DNA of 8,489 nt, taken from contig JBFNEZ010000167.1 in NCBI GenBank assembly GCA_040797825.1, forward strand, positions 1 to 8,489, given 5' to 3'. Positions 6,303 through 8,489 of this stretch are shown here, piece after piece. How positions within the stretch are numbered: position 1 is the first letter of the stretch; each line of letters begins with the position of its first letter. The notes under the pieces were generated by a model. The model was not told the origin of the DNA, made no database searches, and saw only the letters and a list, made by a program, of their open reading frames with translations. The DNA is from Geosporobacter sp040797825 (GTDB taxonomy: Bacteria > Bacillota > Clostridia > Peptostreptococcales > Thermotaleaceae). A program made the translations under genes and the position numbers.

Positions 6303-7079
6303 ATGTTATTTGAAGAGCTTGTAAAGATACTTATCAAGTATTGGCCAATGTTTTTGCGTGGGGCATGGGTTACATTATATATATCAATAATTGGAACTAT
6401 AATAGGGTCAATAATTGGGCTGTTAGTAGGAGTGGTTAGAAGCTTTCCTGTTCCAGAGAAAGGGGCTAAGAGACTTCTTGTGAAGATAATTAATGGTATA
6501 TTGTCAGCTTATGTAGAATTCTTCAGAGGGACTCCTATGATAGTACAATCTATGGTAATTTATTATGGAACTGCACAAGCGTTGGGATTTCAAATGAACA
6601 GAATTTTAGCGGCTATCTTTATCGTTTCAATTAACACAGGGGCATATATGTCTGAAATAGTTCGTGGTGGAATTGTATCCATTGATAAAGGTCAATTTGA
6701 GGCAGCTCAGGCAATTGGGATGACTCATATACAAACTATGTTTAATGTAGTGCTGCCGCAGGTAATTAGGAATATCCTACCAGCAACAGGTAATGAGTTT
6801 GTTATAAATATAAAAGATACATCTGTACTAAATGTAATATCTGTATCTGAATTATTCTTTCAGACCAAGTCTATTGCAGGTGCTACGTTTAAATTCTATG
6901 AACCATATCTTATTACAAGTATTATATATTTAGTTATGACAATTACTATAACAAGAATTCTACGTTCCATTGAAAGAAAGATGGATGGACCAGCTAATTT
7001 TATAATGGCAGGAAATCAAATGCAAGTAGACAGACCTGAGGATATTGAACGTAAGAGAAGAAATAAGGATAGATTTTAG
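6303..7079 (+). CDS. Amino-acid ABC transporter permease (HisM/GlnP type), probably lysine
   Basis: This 258-residue inner-membrane permease of the polar amino-acid uptake family should dimerise to form the transport channel. Hydrophobic segments lie near 18-46, 62-90, 97-118, 155-182 and 198-220. The segment FFRGTPMIVQ (73-82) is typical of the family, and the EAA loop that docks on the ATPase spans about 133-153 (EAAQAIGMTHIQTMF). The C-terminal 30 residues are strongly charged (RPEDIERKRRNKDR). The frame stays open upstream to an ATG at 6279, but that would start inside the intercistronic region without a binding site; ATG 6303 has GAGGAG at 6290-6295 and a 7-base gap. The gene lies between its binding-protein and ATPase partners. 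There is only one permease gene, so a homodimeric channel is likely. Confidence 0.93.
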   Translation: MLFEELVKILIKYWPMFLRGAWVTLYISIIGTIIGSIIGLLVGVVRSFPVPEKGAKRLLVKIINGILSAYVEFFRGTPMIVQSMVIYYGTAQALGFQMNRILAAIFIVSINTGAYMSEIVRGGIVSIDKGQFEAAQAIGMTHIQTMFNVVLPQVIRNILPATGNEFVINIKDTSVLNVISVSELFFQTKSIAGATFKFYEPYLITSIIYLVMTITITRILRSIERKMDGPANFIMAGNQMQVDRPEDIERKRRNKDRF

Positions 7080-7096
7080 GATTAGGAGGAGAAAAG

Positions 7097-7837
7097 ATGG
7101 AAAAAGTAATCGATATACAACATTTAACAAAATCCTTTGGAAGTCATGAAGTATTAAAGGATATAGACTTCTCAGTTAACAAGGGAGAAGTAGTCTGCAT
7201 TATCGGTTCCTCCGGATCTGGTAAGTCTACCCTGCTTCGATGTGTAAATCTCTTAGAAAAACCCACTAGTGGAGCAATTATATATAACGGAGAAAATATA
7301 TTAGATGACAAGCATGATATATATGCATATAGGACAAAGCTTGGGATGGTATTTCAGCAGTTTAATTTATTTGAAAATCATGACGTTCTAAGTAATTGTA
7401 CTGTTGGTCAGATAAAGGTGTTGAATCGAAGTAAGGAAGAAGCAGAAAAGGTAGCTATGAAATATCTAGAAATTGTTGGAATGGACAGGTATATTAACGC
7501 AAAGCCAAAACAGCTATCAGGTGGTCAAAAGCAAAGAGTTGCCATAGCTAGAGCACTTTCTATGGAGCCGGATGTAATGCTATTTGACGAGCCAACTTCT
7601 GCATTGGATCCCGAAATGGTTGGAGAGGTTCTAAAAGTAATGAAAGAATTAGCGGAAACTGGTCTTACAATGCTTGTGGTAACACATGAGATGGGATTTG
7701 CAAAGGAAGTATCAGATAGGGTAGTATTTATGGATAAGGGTGTAATAGCTGAAGAAGGAAGCCCTGAAGAAATTTTCAATAACCCTGTTCAAGAGAGAAC
7801 TAGAGAATTCTTAAAGAGGATTTTAAATAAAGAATAA
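7097..7837 (+). CDS. Amino-acid ABC transporter ATP-binding protein (GlnQ/HisP type)
   Basis: This 246-residue cytoplasmic ATPase powers the lysine importer and should act as a dimer under the permease. All key motifs are present: Walker A GSSGSGKST (37-45), Q-loop region FQQFNLF (86-92), signature LSGGQKQR (140-147), Walker B VMLFDEP (160-166, catalytic Glu165), D-loop SALDPE (168-173) and H-loop His197. Length and motif spacing are ordinary for the polar amino-acid class. ATG 7097 follows AGGAGGAG (7084-7091), 17 bases after the permease stop, so it belongs to the same transcript. No clear terminator follows; the next strong hairpin is the T-box terminator at 8124. Confidence 0.95.
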   Translation: MEKVIDIQHLTKSFGSHEVLKDIDFSVNKGEVVCIIGSSGSGKSTLLRCVNLLEKPTSGAIIYNGENILDDKHDIYAYRTKLGMVFQQFNLFENHDVLSNCTVGQIKVLNRSKEEAEKVAMKYLEIVGMDRYINAKPKQLSGGQKQRVAIARALSMEPDVMLFDEPTSALDPEMVGEVLKVMKELAETGLTMLVVTHEMGFAKEVSDRVVFMDKGVIAEEGSPEEIFNNPVQERTREFLKRILNKE

Positions 7838-7845
7838 AACTTTTA

Positions 7846-7874
7846 TTGACAATTTCTAAATATGGTAGTATTGT
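7846..7874 (+). promoter_or_regulatory. Promoter of the tryptophan T-box transcript
   Basis: A perfect -35 TTGACA (7846-7851) is followed after 17 bases by TATTGT (7869-7874), a 4-of-6 match to the -10. Predicted transcription start is near 7881, just before the first T-box helix. Confidence 0.65.
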
Positions 7875-7894
7875 AAATAGAAATAGTAAAAAAA

Positions 7895-8164
7895 CCTATG
7901 AAAAAGAATAGTAAACATTTAGAACTATATTAAAGAGAGTCGCAGGTGGTGTGATTGCGATATATAGAAAAGTGTTGAATGGACTTTTGAGGGCAGCCTG
8001 AAATGCAAAGAGTAGGAGCTGACGGGTACCGTACCTGTTATAAATACGGCGCATATGATAGTATGTAGCAGAGCGGATTTCTTTTATGAAATCAATTTGG
8101 GTGGCACCGCGATATGATTATTCGTCCCAAGTATTTACTTTATGTAAGTACTTGGGACTTTTTT
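7895..8164 (+). ncRNA. T-box leader with tryptophan (UGG) specifier
   Basis: The T-box sequence GGGTGGCACCGCG is at 8099-8111. In Stem I, AAAAG (7902-7906) pairs with CTTTT (7984-7988) and AACAT (7914-7918) with GTGTT (7972-7976). These enclose a specifier loop with AGTA on the 5' side (7910-7913) and GAATGGA on the 3' side (7977-7983), so the specifier codon is TGG (7980-7982), Trp. The distal hairpin is CGCA 7941-7944 with TGCG 7956-7959. The TGGC bulge (8102-8105) suits a tRNA ending GCCA, and bacterial tRNA-Trp has discriminator G73, which agrees. TTGGG (8097-8101) can pair with CCCAA (8126-8130) as the antiterminator. Uncharged tRNA-Trp should therefore turn on the downstream tryptophan transporter gene. 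Confidence 0.93.
8124..8164 (+). terminator. T-box intrinsic terminator
   Basis: A 15-pair stem (8124-8138 with 8144-8158, core GTCCCAAGTA / TACTTGGGAC) with a 5-base loop is followed by six T residues (8159-8164). Its 5' arm overlaps the antiterminator partner CCCAA (8126-8130). It probably also ends read-through from the lysine transporter operon, which lacks a clear terminator of its own. Confidence 0.9.
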
Positions 8165-8296
8165 ATGCCCAATGAACACCAAATCTATGTGAGAAAAGCA
8201 AGCAAATAGATTTGAGTTGATAGACTGTCACATGTTCTAATAATTATTTACTATTATTTATTAGTTATTAACTGAATTAAAAAAGGAGATGGTTTT
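8165..8296 (+). other. Untranslated leader between T-box terminator and Trp leader peptide
   Basis: This AT-rich stretch contains a perfect 9-bp inverted repeat, CAAATCTAT (8180-8188) and ATAGATTTG (8206-8214), and a 7-bp A/T stem, CTAATAA (8237-8243) with TTATTAG (8258-8264). Neither is followed by a T-run. CACCAA (8177-8182) is complementary to TTGGTG (8308-8313), which spans the Trp codons of the leader peptide frame. No further gene is seen. Confidence 0.4.
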
Positions 8297-8326
8297 TTGG
8301 ATAGTGGTTGGTGGTGCTATAGATAG
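8297..8326 (+). CDS. Putative tandem-tryptophan leader peptide (9 residues)
   Basis: TTG at 8297 opens a short frame reading M-D-S-G-W-W-C-Y-R and ending at TAG 8324-8326. AAAAGGAGA (8281-8289) places AGGAG 8 bases before the TTG, a spacing as good as that of the real genes here. Two consecutive UGG codons in a nine-codon frame, 28 bases upstream of a TrpX-like gene and downstream of a Trp T-box, fit a regulatory peptide where ribosomes stall when charged tRNA-Trp is scarce. The frame is not in phase with the next gene. AAAAAA (8279-8284) could pair weakly with TTTTTT (8293-8298), placing the GGAG in a loop. Translation is inferred; the TTG start and short length mean a chance frame is not excluded. 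Confidence 0.55.
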   Translation: MDSGWWCYR

Positions 8327-8354
8327 GAAAACAAAATTTGAGAGGAGATTTAAA

Positions 8355-8489
8355 ATGAAAAGGATATTAGGACTAATAATTATTATTGCAACATTAAGTT
8401 TTTTAATGGGATGTAGTACTACGGAGGCAACAGGCAATGATGAAATTAAACAATATACAATAGGAATCGGACAATTTGGAGAACATGGG
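8355..8489 (+). CDS. trpX: TrpX-like ABC transporter substrate-binding lipoprotein (5' part only)
   Basis: Only the first 45 residues lie in the window. They show a lipoprotein signal peptide: basic MKR, a hydrophobic run of Leu/Ile, and lipobox FLMGC with the lipidated Cys at 20. After a short linker, YTIGIGQFGEHG (34-45) is the usual opening beta strand of the PF04392 (ABC_sub_bind) family, which includes TrpX, the binding protein of a tryptophan importer often controlled by Trp T-boxes. The T-box with a UGG specifier and the tandem-Trp leader frame upstream both support tryptophan as ligand. ATG 8355 follows GAGAGGAG (8340-8347) with a 7-base gap. Permease and ATPase genes would be expected past the window edge. 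The symbol is given mainly on context. Confidence 0.75.
   Translation, partial: MKRILGLIIIIATLSFLMGCSTTEATGNDEIKQYTIGIGQFGEHG

Noticed and set aside
497..7779. Reverse-strand open frames of 60-101 codons across the window
   Set aside because: All lie opposite well-supported genes, have no ribosome binding sites or recognisable domains, and look like shadows of the + strand coding pattern.
7833..7847. AATAAAA-C-TTTTATT symmetry at the ATPase stop as a terminator
   Set aside because: The single-base spacer cannot form a hairpin loop with the arms intact, and the stem is only A-T pairs.
1..8489. CRISPR array, insertion sequence, tRNA or rRNA genes
   Set aside because: No regularly spaced repeats, transposase motifs, terminal repeats around a gene, or tRNA/rRNA signatures were seen.

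Overview
The window looks like chromosomal DNA from a low-GC, anaerobic Firmicute of the class Clostridia. Four things point there: the AT-rich sequence, strong AGGAGG-type ribosome binding sites, a Clostridium-type short flavodoxin next to a DUF3793 protein, and a lysine riboswitch and T-box in front of amino-acid transporters. I cannot name the genus. All real genes lie on the + strand.

Region 1 (1-4860) is a four-gene operon: a DUF3793 protein, a short-chain flavodoxin, and two ABC half-transporters (membrane domain plus ATPase) that overlap by 8 bp and probably form a heterodimer. An extended -10 promoter sits 3' of a perfect 6-4-6 dyad (GTTAGC/GCTAAC) that covers the -35 position and resembles DtxR/IdeR-type metal-repressor sites. 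Two other perfect palindromes lie just upstream. Flavodoxin commonly replaces ferredoxin when iron is short, so I infer, without proof, an iron- or metal-responsive operon whose ABC pair may handle a metallophore or related compound. A hairpin ends the operon.

Region 2 (4861-7837) holds a strong promoter, a clear lysine riboswitch with an intrinsic terminator, and a three-gene polar amino-acid ABC importer: lipoprotein binding protein, permease and ATPase. The riboswitch makes lysine the likely substrate, with lysine shutting off its own uptake. A hairpin without a T-tract lies between the binding-protein and permease genes.

Region 3 (7838-8489) has a promoter, a T-box leader whose specifier codon is UGG (Trp), its terminator, and the start of a TrpX-like (PF04392-type) lipoprotein cut by the window edge. 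Between the T-box terminator and this gene is a short reading frame with its own ribosome binding site that encodes M-D-S-G-W-W-C-Y-R. It looks like a tandem-Trp leader peptide, which would add a second, ribosome-based tryptophan sensor after the tRNA-based one. This is the most interesting observation in the window.
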